Below, piece after piece: positions 41,577-49,682 of a stretch of DNA of 64,000 bases. Location of the stretch: NCBI RefSeq assembly GCF_036250735.1, contig NZ_CP109430.1, positions 7,440,001 to 7,504,000 on the forward strand, read 5' to 3'. Position 1 is the stretch's first letter, and each line of letters begins with the position of its first letter. This DNA is from Streptosporangium sp. NBC_01495 (lineage in GTDB: Bacteria; Actinomycetota; Actinomycetes; Streptosporangiales; Streptosporangiaceae). The notes beneath the pieces were generated by a model that saw nothing but the letters and a program-made list of their open reading frames with translations, was not told where the DNA came from and did no database searches. The position numbers were made by a program, and so were the translations under genes.

Positions 41577-42212
41577 ATGAGCGATGACAGGAACGGCGGA
41601 GGAGTCGATCAGAGCGAGTACGCGGCGCTGCTCGACGCCGTCAAGCGCGAGATCATCGGCAGCAGGGGGCGGGTGGCGCTGCTCACCACCGACACCGAGC
41701 TGATCCGGCAATACTGGCGGATCGGCCGCCACATCCTCGACCGGCAGCCGGACGACGACTGGGGCAGGAGGGCGGTGCCCCGGCTCTCGGCCGACCTGCG
41801 CGGCGCGTTCCCCGAGGCGATGGGCTACTCGCGGACCAACCTCCTCTACATGAGGGCCTTCGCGGCGGCCTGGCCGGACTCCATCCCGCAGACGGGGCGG
41901 CCGATTCCCTGGGGCCACCACATCGTCCTGCTGGATATGCTGGACAACAGGGCGACCAGGGAGTTCTACGCGCGCAAGACCGCGGACGAGGGATGGGCCC
42001 GAGGCGTCCTGATCACAATGATCAAGGGCCGGCTCCACCTGCGCATCCGCCACTCCTCGCCCGGTCCCGCCCGTGCGCCGCTTCCCCCCGACCGCCGCGC
42101 CCCGCAGCGGCCGGCCGGGGAGCCCCGCTTCGCCGGGCTCGTGGACGAGGGTCCCAGACACGGCAGGAACGCCGGCGCCGCCACGCTGAGCGAGAATTCG
42201 AGACGAGGATGA
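41577..42212 (+). CDS. DUF1016 N-terminal domain protein (truncated YhcG-like)
   Basis: A 211-aa protein. Residues 10-155 match the DUF1016_N/YhcG N-terminal domain (LIRQYWRIGRHILDRQ, YSRTNLLYMRAFAAAWPD, IPWGHHIVLLDMLDN, REFYARKTADEGWARGVLITMIKGRLH). Complete YhcG proteins carry a PDDEXK nuclease domain after this and reach about 340-380 aa; here the sequence turns into Pro/Arg-rich residues (SSPGPARAPLPPDRRAPQRP) and ends. It may be a stand-alone DNA-binding domain or a decayed gene. It lies between two metabolic genes without an obvious partner. Confidence 0.72.
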   Translation: MSDDRNGGGVDQSEYAALLDAVKREIIGSRGRVALLTTDTELIRQYWRIGRHILDRQPDDDWGRRAVPRLSADLRGAFPEAMGYSRTNLLYMRAFAAAWPDSIPQTGRPIPWGHHIVLLDMLDNRATREFYARKTADEGWARGVLITMIKGRLHLRIRHSSPGPARAPLPPDRRAPQRPAGEPRFAGLVDEGPRHGRNAGAATLSENSRRG

Positions 42213-42294
42213 CGAGGGTGCCGTCCTCGATCGGCCGATGGAGGCCGGCGGGCGCCGGCGGCGGCAGACCGCCGGGCACGCCTGAGGAGGAACG

Positions 42295-43752
42295 ATGTCG
42301 ACGAAGCCCCTGGACGAGCCGGCCCGCAGGTTCGAGGAACTCCTCGGCCCCGGATCGGTCATCACCGACCCCGTACGGCTACGCACCTACGAGTGCGACG
42401 GGCTGACCCACCACCGGGTCACCCCGGGCGTCGTGGTGCTGCCTTCGAGCGCCGAGCAGGTCGCGGCCGTGGTGCGGATCTGCAACGAGTACGGCCTGCC
42501 GTTCGTGGCCAGGGGCGCCGGGACGGGGCTGTCGGGCGGCGCCCTGCCGCGGGCCGACGGGGTGCTGGTCGTGACCTCGAAGATGCGGCGGATCCTCTCC
42601 GTCGACCTGCCGAACCGGCGGGCGACCGTGGAGCCGGGGGTCACCAACCTGGCGATCACCGAGGCCGTCCGCGACCTGGGCCGCTACTACGCGCCCGACC
42701 CCTCCAGCCAGCAGGTCTGCACGATCGGCGGCAACGTGGCGGAGAACTCCGGCGGCGCGCACTGCCTGAAGTACGGCTTCACCGTCAACCACGTGGTCGG
42801 CCTGGAGATCGTCACCCCCGACGGCGACATCGTCGAGCTCTCGGACACCGATCCCGGCTACGACCTGCTGGGCGCGTTCGTCGGCTCGGAGGGCACCCTC
42901 GGCATCGCGACCAAGGTCGTCGTACGGCTGAGCAGGCTGCCCGAGGCCGTCACGACGCTGCTCGCGGCGTTCGAGGACATCGAGCGGGGCGGGCAGGCGG
43001 TGTCGGCGATCATCGGCGGCGGCATCGTGCCCGCCGCGATCGAGATGATGGACGCCCTCGCCGTCGAGGCGGCCGAGGCGGCCGTGGCGTGCGCCTATCC
43101 CGAGGGCGCGGGGGCGGTCCTCATCGTGGAGCTGGACGGGCCCGCCGAGGAGGTCGCGCACCAGTTCGGCGAGGTGACGCGGATCTGCCGGGAGAGCGGC
43201 GCGTTCGAGATACGGGTCGCCGACGACCCGGCGGAGCGGGCGTCGATCTGGCGGGGCCGCAAGTCGGCGTTCGCCGCGGTGGGCCGGATCAGCCCCGCCT
43301 ACATCGTCCAGGACGGCGTCGTCCCCCGGACCGCGCTGCCCGAGGTGCTGGCGAGCATCGACGCCCTCTCCCGCGAGTACGGCATCAGGGTGGCGAACGT
43401 CTTCCACGCCGGTGACGGCAACCTGCACCCGCTGGTGCTGTTCGACGACGCGGAGCCGGGCGCGGCCGAGAGGGCGGAGATCGTCTCGGGGAGGATCCTC
43501 GACCTGTGCATCGAGCACGGCGGTTCCATCACCGGCGAACACGGTGTCGGCGTGGACAAGTCCCGATATATGACGAAAATGTTCTCTGACGACGATCTCA
43601 ACACCATGCAGCTGGTGCGCTGCGCCTTCGACCCCCGCGGCCTGTCGAACCCGGGCAAGATCTTCCCGACCCCCCGGCTGTGCGGCGAGGTCCCCGGGGT
43701 CCGCAAGGGCGTGCACCCGCTGGTCGAGTCGGGACAGGCGGAGCACTTCTGA
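42295..43752 (+). CDS. glcD: Glycolate oxidase subunit GlcD (FAD-linked oxidase)
   Basis: Flavoprotein of the glycolate/D-lactate dehydrogenase group. The 485-aa protein has a PCMH FAD-binding domain (GLPFVARGAGTGLSGGALP, TIGGNVAENSGGAHCLKYG, GSEGTLGIATKVVVRL) and the FAD_oxidase_C domain with NVFHAGDGNLHPLVLFD and GSITGEHGVGVDKSRYM. The start has GAGGAGG 8 nt upstream. glcE starts in its last base, and the electron-transfer protein GlcF follows, forming a three-subunit enzyme that turns glycolate into glyoxylate. Confidence 0.92.
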   Translation: MSTKPLDEPARRFEELLGPGSVITDPVRLRTYECDGLTHHRVTPGVVVLPSSAEQVAAVVRICNEYGLPFVARGAGTGLSGGALPRADGVLVVTSKMRRILSVDLPNRRATVEPGVTNLAITEAVRDLGRYYAPDPSSQQVCTIGGNVAENSGGAHCLKYGFTVNHVVGLEIVTPDGDIVELSDTDPGYDLLGAFVGSEGTLGIATKVVVRLSRLPEAVTTLLAAFEDIERGGQAVSAIIGGGIVPAAIEMMDALAVEAAEAAVACAYPEGAGAVLIVELDGPAEEVAHQFGEVTRICRESGAFEIRVADDPAERASIWRGRKSAFAAVGRISPAYIVQDGVVPRTALPEVLASIDALSREYGIRVANVFHAGDGNLHPLVLFDDAEPGAAERAEIVSGRILDLCIEHGGSITGEHGVGVDKSRYMTKMFSDDDLNTMQLVRCAFDPRGLSNPGKIFPTPRLCGEVPGVRKGVHPLVESGQAEHF

Positions 43753-45059
43753 TGGGAGCACCGCTGGAGGCATCCTTGAAGGCACCTGTGAAGGCACTGA
43801 AGGCACTGCGCGAGACGGGGGTGACGATCCGGGAGGCGACCCCCGACGACGCGGTGGGCGGGGTCCCGCCGCGCTGGGTGGCCCTGCCGGAGGACACCGG
43901 GGAGGTCGCCGCGCTGATGCGCGTCTCGGCCGCGCACGACCTGGCCGTGGTCCCGGTGGGAGACGGCACCAAGCTCGGCTGGGGCAATCCCCCCGAACGG
44001 TGCGACCTGCTGATCGACACCTGCTGCCTGCTCCTCGGGAGCGGATCGGTGGCCGAGCACTCCTCGGGCGACCTCGTGGCACGGGCCGCCGCGGGACTCC
44101 CCCTCGACGTTTTCAACTCCATGCTCTCGCAGTTCCGGCAGGAGCTGGCCCTGGACAGTACCCTGCGCGCCGGCACCGTCGGCGGCACACTCGCCACCGC
44201 GGTCGCCGGCCCCCGCAGGTTCCGCTACGGCACCGCCCGCGACCTGCTGATCGGCATCACGGTCGTACTGGCCGACGGCACGATCGCCACCTCGGGCGGC
44301 AACGTCGTCAAGAACGTCGCGGGCTACGACCTGGGCAAGCTCTTCACCGGCTCGTACGGCACGCTCGGGGTCATCACCGAGGCCACCTTCCGCCTCCACC
44401 CGATCCCCGCCGACCGCCGCTGGGTCACCGTGGACCTGCCCGCCGCCGCCGAGCCGGGCTCCCCCACGGCACAGGCCGCGCTGGCCGCACTGGACGCGCT
44501 GGTCGCCGAGCTCGCGGCCTCGCAGGCCGAGCCGAGCGCCATCGAGCTGGAGTGGCCGGACCTCACCGGCGGGCCCACCGTGTCCGTGCTCGTCGAGGGG
44601 GTGGCGGCCGACGCGCGGGCGGAGGCCGTCCGCAAGTCGGCGGACGAGTACGGGAACGCGCGGATCACCACCGAGGCGCCCGCCTGGTGGGCGACGCCGC
44701 CCGGCGAGGAGGTGCTGCTGGAGCTGCGGGTCCCGCCGTCCGCCGCGCACCCGGCGCTGCGCGCCGTCGCCGCGCGCGGGCTGCCCGCGCGCGTGCGCGG
44801 GTCGGTGGCCTCCGCGGTCCTGCTGGTCGCCCTGCCGGGAGACGTCTGCGAGGTGGAGTTCTCCGGGTTCGTGACGAGCGTGCGCGACGACCTCCGGCGG
44901 CTCGGCGGCGGGCTGACGGTGCTCGCCGCGCCACCCGATCTCGTCCGCGGGATCGACCGCTGGGGCCCGTCGGGCGCCCTGCCGCTGATGCGGCGGGTCA
45001 AGGAACGGTTCGACCCCGGCCGGAGGATGTCCCCCGGCCGGTTCGCGGGAGGGATCTGA
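43752..45059 (+). CDS. glcE: Glycolate oxidase subunit GlcE (FAD-binding)
   Basis: Second flavin subunit of glycolate oxidase. The 435-aa protein has a PCMH FAD domain with VVPVGDGTKLGWGNPPERCD, LRAGTVGGTLATAVAGPRRFRYG, GGNVVKNVAGYDLGKLFTGSYGTLGVITEATFRLHP described in the region 130-250, and no FAD_oxidase_C metal-binding histidines, as is normal for GlcE. The ATG at 43752 overlaps the glcD stop (TGATG). The stop is one base before glcF. Confidence 0.88.
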   Translation: MGAPLEASLKAPVKALKALRETGVTIREATPDDAVGGVPPRWVALPEDTGEVAALMRVSAAHDLAVVPVGDGTKLGWGNPPERCDLLIDTCCLLLGSGSVAEHSSGDLVARAAAGLPLDVFNSMLSQFRQELALDSTLRAGTVGGTLATAVAGPRRFRYGTARDLLIGITVVLADGTIATSGGNVVKNVAGYDLGKLFTGSYGTLGVITEATFRLHPIPADRRWVTVDLPAAAEPGSPTAQAALAALDALVAELAASQAEPSAIELEWPDLTGGPTVSVLVEGVAADARAEAVRKSADEYGNARITTEAPAWWATPPGEEVLLELRVPPSAAHPALRAVAARGLPARVRGSVASAVLLVALPGDVCEVEFSGFVTSVRDDLRRLGGGLTVLAAPPDLVRGIDRWGPSGALPLMRRVKERFDPGRRMSPGRFAGGI

Positions 45060-45060
45060 C

Positions 45061-46308
45061 GTGGACCCTGAGCTGATCAACGACTGCGTGCACTGCGGGT
45101 TCTGCCTGCCCTCCTGTCCGACGTACGTCCTGTGGGGCGAGGAGATGGACTCCCCGCGCGGCCGGATCCACCTGATGAAACAGCACGTCGAGGGCACACC
45201 GCTGACGCCGGAGATGGCCGGGCACTTCGACGCGTGCCTGGGGTGCATGGCGTGCGTGCCCGCCTGCCCGTCCGGGGTGAGGTACGACCGGCTGATCGAG
45301 CAGACCCGGGCCGAGGTGGAGCGGGTGCACGTGAGGGAGCCGGACGACAGGGCCCTGCGGGCGCTGGTCTTCCAGCTGTTCCCCTATCCCCGGCGGCTGC
45401 GGGCGATGCGGCTGCCGCTGCGGCTCAGCGCCGGGCTGCGCCGCGCGGTCGCGCCGAGACTTGAGCGGATCAACCCGTCCCTGGCGGCGATGGCCGACCT
45501 CGCTCCCCCGGTCGCCGCCAGGGTGCGGCTGCCGCGAAGGGTCGCGGCGCGGGGGCCGCACAGGGCCACGGTCGGGATGCTCACCGGCTGCGTGCAGGGG
45601 GAGTTCTTCCCGCAGGTCAACGAGGCCACGGCCCGGGTGCTCGCGATGGAGGGCTGCGACGTGGTGATCCCGCCCTCGCAGGGCTGCTGCGGAGCGCTGT
45701 CGCTGCATTCCGGCCAGGAGAGGCAGGCCCTGCGGTTCGCGAAGCGGACGATCACCACCTTCGAGCGGGCGGGCGTCGACACGATCGTGGTCAACGCCGC
45801 CGGGTGCGGGTCGACGATGAAGGACTACGCGGAGATCCTCGAGACCGAGGGCGACGAGTGGGTCGAAAGGGCACGGGCGATCAGGACCGTCGACCTGGCG
45901 GAGTATCTCGTCGCGCTCGGCCCGGCGGCCGAGCGGCACCCGCTGCCGCTCACCGTGGCCTACCACGACGCCTGTCACCTGGCCCACGCCCAGGGGATAC
46001 GGTCGGAGCCCCGTAAGCTCCTGGACGGCGTACCCGGCCTGGAGGTGAGGGAGATCGCCGAGTCGGCGATCTGCTGCGGCTCGGCGGGGACCTACAACCT
46101 GTTCCAGCCGGAGACCGCGAGGGACCTCGGTGACCGCAAGGCGGAGCGGGTGCTCGCCACCGGCGCCGACCTGCTGGTCTCGGCCAACCCCGGCTGCACC
46201 ATGCAGATCGCCTCGGCGATCCGCCGCCGGGGCGCCGAGCCCATCCCCGTCGCGCACACCGCCCAGGTCCTCGACGCCTCGCTGCGCGGACTCGCGAGGG
46301 TGCCGTGA
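45061..46308 (+). CDS. glcF: Glycolate oxidase iron-sulfur subunit GlcF
   Basis: Electron-transfer subunit. The 415-aa protein has two [4Fe-4S] motifs, CVHCGFCLPSCP and CLGCMACVPACP, near residues 8-75, and two CCG domains (SQGCCGALSLHSGQE, NAAGCGSTMKDY, YHDACHLAHAQG, ICCGSAGTYN). GTG at 45061 immediately follows the glcE stop. It passes electrons from the GlcD-GlcE flavins to the respiratory chain. It completes the glcDEF operon, which may continue into the IclR gene 127 bp later. Confidence 0.93.
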   Translation: MDPELINDCVHCGFCLPSCPTYVLWGEEMDSPRGRIHLMKQHVEGTPLTPEMAGHFDACLGCMACVPACPSGVRYDRLIEQTRAEVERVHVREPDDRALRALVFQLFPYPRRLRAMRLPLRLSAGLRRAVAPRLERINPSLAAMADLAPPVAARVRLPRRVAARGPHRATVGMLTGCVQGEFFPQVNEATARVLAMEGCDVVIPPSQGCCGALSLHSGQERQALRFAKRTITTFERAGVDTIVVNAAGCGSTMKDYAEILETEGDEWVERARAIRTVDLAEYLVALGPAAERHPLPLTVAYHDACHLAHAQGIRSEPRKLLDGVPGLEVREIAESAICCGSAGTYNLFQPETARDLGDRKAERVLATGADLLVSANPGCTMQIASAIRRRGAEPIPVAHTAQVLDASLRGLARVP

Positions 46309-46375
46309 GCGGGGGTCCGATGGTGAGCGCGAGTGCGGTGAGCAGGGGTGCGGTGGTGAGCGCGGGTGCCGTGAG
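46307..46375. repeat. Imperfect GTGAGCGSGGGTGC repeats
   Basis: The 127-bp gap between glcF and the IclR gene holds about five imperfect copies of GTGAGCG-RNGGTGC-type units with spacing near 15-18 bp, ending before the IclR ribosome region (GAGGGGGGCGC). No gene or terminator is visible. Confidence 0.5.
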
Positions 46376-46435
46376 CGGCCCACCCGGCCGGTACGGGACG
46401 TGCCGGGATCCGGGATCGTCCGGCGAGGGGGGCGC

Positions 46436-47206
46436 ATGAGCGCGGTGCAGTCGGTCGACCGGGCGCTGGACGTGCTGGAGGCGCTGGCCGAGCGGGGCGG
46501 GGAGGCCGGGCTCTCGGAGATCGCGGCCAGGACCGGCCTGCCGTACGGGACGATCCACCGGCTGCTGCGCACCCTGCTCGCCCGGGGCTACGTACGCCAG
46601 GAGTCCGACCGCCGCTACGCCCTGGGGGGCGCGCTGGTGCGGCTCGGCGGGGTGGCCGAGCGCATGGTGGGCGTGTGGGCGCAGCCGTACCTGACGAGGA
46701 TGGTCGAGCTGTCGGGCGAGACGGCCAACCTGGCCGTGCTGGAGGGTGACTTCGTGGTCTACGTCGCCCAGGTGCCCTCCCCGAGGCGGCTGCGGATGTT
46801 CGCGGAGGTCGGCAGGCGGGTGCTGCCGCACAGCACGGCCGTGGGGAAGGTCCTGATGGCCGGCAGGGCGGACACCGAGGTGGCGTCACTGGTCGAGCGG
46901 ACCGGTATGCCCCGCAGGACCGCCAACACGATCACCGACCTGCCCGGGATGCTCGCCGAGCTGGAGCGGGTGCGGGAACACGGGTACGCGATGGACCTGG
47001 GCGAGGAGGAGCTGGGCGTGCACTGCCTGGCGGTGGGCGTACGGGACGGGGCGCGGACGGTCGCCGCCCTGTCGGTGTCCGGGCCGGCCGAGCGCATCGC
47101 CGCGCTCGACCGGCGGGACCTCGCCGAGGGCATGCGCAGGATCGCGCACGACTTCGGCTCCGAGCTGGGCCCGGTCATGCCCGTCAGGGCGGACCGCACG
47201 TCGTGA
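46436..47206 (+). CDS. IclR family transcriptional regulator
   Basis: A 256-aa regulator: N-terminal winged helix (SVDRALDVLEALAERGGEAGLSEIAARTGLPYGTIHRLLRTL in residues 5-50) and a C-terminal IclR effector domain (GETANLAVLEGDFVVYVAQVP, PHSTAVGKVLMA, LGVHCLAVGVRDG). Its place after glcDEF and the presence of an IclR-type inverted repeat before malate synthase suggest that it controls glycolate/glyoxylate use, perhaps with glyoxylate as effector; AllR and IclR are comparable. ATG at 46436 has GGCGAGGGGGGC before it. Confidence 0.92.
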   Translation: MSAVQSVDRALDVLEALAERGGEAGLSEIAARTGLPYGTIHRLLRTLLARGYVRQESDRRYALGGALVRLGGVAERMVGVWAQPYLTRMVELSGETANLAVLEGDFVVYVAQVPSPRRLRMFAEVGRRVLPHSTAVGKVLMAGRADTEVASLVERTGMPRRTANTITDLPGMLAELERVREHGYAMDLGEEELGVHCLAVGVRDGARTVAALSVSGPAERIAALDRRDLAEGMRRIAHDFGSELGPVMPVRADRTS

Positions 47207-47281
47207 GCCGGTCGCTCGCCCTGACGGGTATGGCGTGGATCCGTGGCGACGGCCGCCGGACGAGGGTCCCGGCCGCCGGGG

Positions 47282-48211
47282 TCAGCGGCCCGGAGGGGTG
47301 ATGTTGAGGTTGCTGCCCTGCGGCACCGGGACCACGCTGACCTGCCCCTTCTGGATGGCCTGCCAGAGCACGGCGCCCTGCGGGCCGAGGACCCTGACCA
47401 GGTCCTTGATCGATTCGATCTCGGTGCGGACCTTGGCGTTGCGCTGGGTCTGCGCGACGTTCTCCGCCTTGGCCGCCTGCTCCGAGGCCAGGGCGGCGAC
47501 CAGGGCCTCCGGCGGCTCGGGCTTCTGGATGGTCAGGGCGATGTCACCGCACTGCCCGCTGCCCCCGTAGTTCTGGTTGCAGAAGTAGTCGCCCCCGGCC
47601 GTCGCCTTGATGAACTCCCTGGCGAGCTGGCCGACCCGCGCCTCCCATGCCTGCTTCACCTTCGGGTCGTTGAACAGCCCCCGCCACTCGAACTCCTGCG
47701 AGGCGGCGTCCATCGCGCGGTCCAGCGGCACCCGCATGTAGATGTTGAGCATCCGCCGCCAGCCGTCGGACGACTCGCCCTCCTCGTAGTAGGCGCGGAA
47801 CTTCAGCCCGATCTTCTCGTGGAACTGCTGGAGCGTCCTGCAGTCGGTGTTCAGCGTGAACGTCGCCACCCCGGACACCGTCATCTCCACGTTGTCCTTG
47901 GAGACCACGGACAGCGGCTTGGTCTCGGCGTCGTCCGCCCCGGAGAAGTCGAAGGTCCGCTGACCGAACGGGTAGGAGTATCCGTTGTCGCCGGGGCCGA
48001 GAAGTGTGGCGCCGCTGGAGGGGTTGATGCACTTCTCGAACTTGATGGCCTCGAGGACGCCGCCCGCGTAGTGCAGGACCACCTCGTCGGGCTGGGTGCT
48101 CACCCGCGAGCACGCGCTGAGGGCGAACCCGGAGACCACCAGCAGGGCGACCGCGAGGAGGAACCCCTTCAGCAGCAGCCGCCTGCCGCCACCGGCCTTC
48201 TGAGCGCTCAT
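47282..48211 (-). CDS. SPFH-domain-like lipoprotein
   Basis: A 309-aa protein starting MSAQKAGGGRRLLLKG, with a signal peptide ending in lipobox ALSAC, and a region similar to the SPFH/Band-7 fold (TQPDEVVLHYAGGVLEAIKFEKC, EMTVSGVATFTLNTDC, LRVPLDRAMDAASQEFEWRGLF-like segment near residue 165) followed by a charged helix (EALVAALASEQAAKAENVAQTQRNAKVRTEIESI) typical of flotillin-like oligomers. The function is unknown. Ribosome site AGGGAG is close to the chosen ATG at 48211; ATG at 48214 is the alternative. Confidence 0.75.
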   Translation of the reverse strand: MSAQKAGGGRRLLLKGFLLAVALLVVSGFALSACSRVSTQPDEVVLHYAGGVLEAIKFEKCINPSSGATLLGPGDNGYSYPFGQRTFDFSGADDAETKPLSVVSKDNVEMTVSGVATFTLNTDCRTLQQFHEKIGLKFRAYYEEGESSDGWRRMLNIYMRVPLDRAMDAASQEFEWRGLFNDPKVKQAWEARVGQLAREFIKATAGGDYFCNQNYGGSGQCGDIALTIQKPEPPEALVAALASEQAAKAENVAQTQRNAKVRTEIESIKDLVRVLGPQGAVLWQAIQKGQVSVVPVPQGSNLNITPPGR

Positions 48212-48379
48212 CATCTCTCCCTTTCGCACCCGTTTCGTGAAGGCGGATCCTAGTGGCGTCCGATCACGGGCAGCGGGGCCCGCGGCGACCGACACCCAAC
48301 GGAGACATGTCCATTCGAGGCCTCCCGGTCCCGCCCGCGCACCATGGGCCTGAGGTCCCGGCCCCGTCCGTCCCTCGGG

Positions 48380-48913
48380 TCAGGTGTGAACGCTGTGGAC
48401 GGGTGATCCGTCGGCCGCGCAGTGGACCTCGACCTTGACCTCGTCCTCCTCGGACTCGAACTCGACGCGGGCCCGGCCGGCGGGTCCGCGCTCGACGTCG
48501 TCGGCCTGGAATCCCTGGGCCGGACTCCACGACCGGAGGGTGACCAGGCCGTTCTCGCACCGGGCGATGACCCTGCCGCCCGCCGTGGTGATCACCCGGC
48601 TCTTGCCGGGATCCGCGACGGGTGTGGCGGTGGTGGTGACGGTGACGGTCGGCACGGGAGTGGGCTCACCGGGATCCGGGGCGCCCTCCGAGGGGGGAGG
48701 GGACGCGGGAGGGACGGTGGGCGGGGCACCGGGAAGGGACGAGGCGAGGGCGAGCGCCTCGTCGACCTCGGCGGCGGAGAGCGGCCGCAGCCCGGTGTCC
48801 GTCAGCGGCTCGCTGAGACGGTCGATCACCGCCACACCCGCTCCGATCGCGAGGAGCCCGGTGATCAGCCATCCGGCCACGACCAGGGGAAGACGCTTGC
48901 GCATGCCCCTCAC
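48380..48913 (-). CDS. Secreted or membrane-anchored hypothetical protein
   Basis: A 177-aa protein with one N-terminal hydrophobic helix (LVVAGWLITGLLAIGAGVAVI, residues 10-30), a Pro/Thr-rich linker (PPASPPPSEGAPDPGEPTP) and a small C-terminal domain (RVIARCENGLVTLRSWSPAQGF, VHCAADG) with two Cys, probably outside the cell. I do not recognise the domain. It is divergent from the response regulator at 48999, and the two-component pair may control it. Confidence 0.72.
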   Translation of the reverse strand: MRGMRKRLPLVVAGWLITGLLAIGAGVAVIDRLSEPLTDTGLRPLSAAEVDEALALASSLPGAPPTVPPASPPPSEGAPDPGEPTPVPTVTVTTTATPVADPGKSRVITTAGGRVIARCENGLVTLRSWSPAQGFQADDVERGPAGRARVEFESEEDEVKVEVHCAADGSPVHSVHT

Positions 48914-48998
48914 TGTGCCACCCGGAACGATAAGACAACGCTAAGGAGCGGCTAACCCGCTTTTGACGCGGTGCGGGAGGAGGCTAACGTGGCGGCAA

Positions 48999-49682
48999 AT
49001 GTCAAACGTGCTGCTCATCGAGGACGACGCCGCGATCCGCACCTCCCTCACCCGGGGTCTGCGCGACCGCGGCCACGCCGTGTCGTCCGCCCCCGCCGCT
49101 CTCGACGGCCTGCGGCTGGCCGTCGAGGAACGCCCCGACCTGGTCGTCCTGGACCTCGGCCTGCCCGACATGGACGGCCTGGACCTGCTGCGGATGCTCC
49201 GCGCGGTGAGCCGGGTCCCGGTGATCGTGGCGACCGCGCGAGACGGCGACGCGGAGATGGTCAGGCTGCTGGACGCGGGCGCCGACGACTACGTGGTCAA
49301 GCCGTTCAGCGCGGCCCAGCTCGACGCGCGGATACGGGCGGTGCTCCGGCGGATGGCGGGCGAGAGCCGCGCCGACAGCGCGGTCACCGTCGGGGGTCTG
49401 CGGATCGACCCGCGCACCCGGGAGGCGACCCTGGACGGGACGCCGCTGGATCTGAGCCCCCGGGAGTTCGACCTGCTCCACTACCTGGCGGCCAGGCCCG
49501 GCGAGGTGGTCACCAAGCGGGAGCTGCTCACCCACGTCTGGCAGATCCCCTACGGCGGAGCCGACAAGACGGTGGACGTCCACCTTTCCTGGCTGCGCCG
49601 CAAGCTGGGCGAGACGTCCCAGGAACCCCGCTACCTGCAGACCGTCCGGGGTGTCGGCGTGCGACTGGCCGCCCCGGCATGA
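48999..49682 (+). CDS. OmpR-family response regulator
   Basis: A 227-aa regulator with receiver domain (LLIEDDAAIRTSL, phospho-Asp in LVVLDLGLPDMDG, Lys in VVKPFSAAQ) and a C-terminal winged helix (LDLSPREFDLLHYLAARPGEVVTKRELL, VDVHLSWLRRKLGE). ATG at 48999 is preceded by GGAGGAGG, but at a long spacing. Its stop overlaps the sensor kinase start (ATGA), making the pair a coupled two-component system. Confidence 0.93.
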   Translation: MSNVLLIEDDAAIRTSLTRGLRDRGHAVSSAPAALDGLRLAVEERPDLVVLDLGLPDMDGLDLLRMLRAVSRVPVIVATARDGDAEMVRLLDAGADDYVVKPFSAAQLDARIRAVLRRMAGESRADSAVTVGGLRIDPRTREATLDGTPLDLSPREFDLLHYLAARPGEVVTKRELLTHVWQIPYGGADKTVDVHLSWLRRKLGETSQEPRYLQTVRGVGVRLAAPA

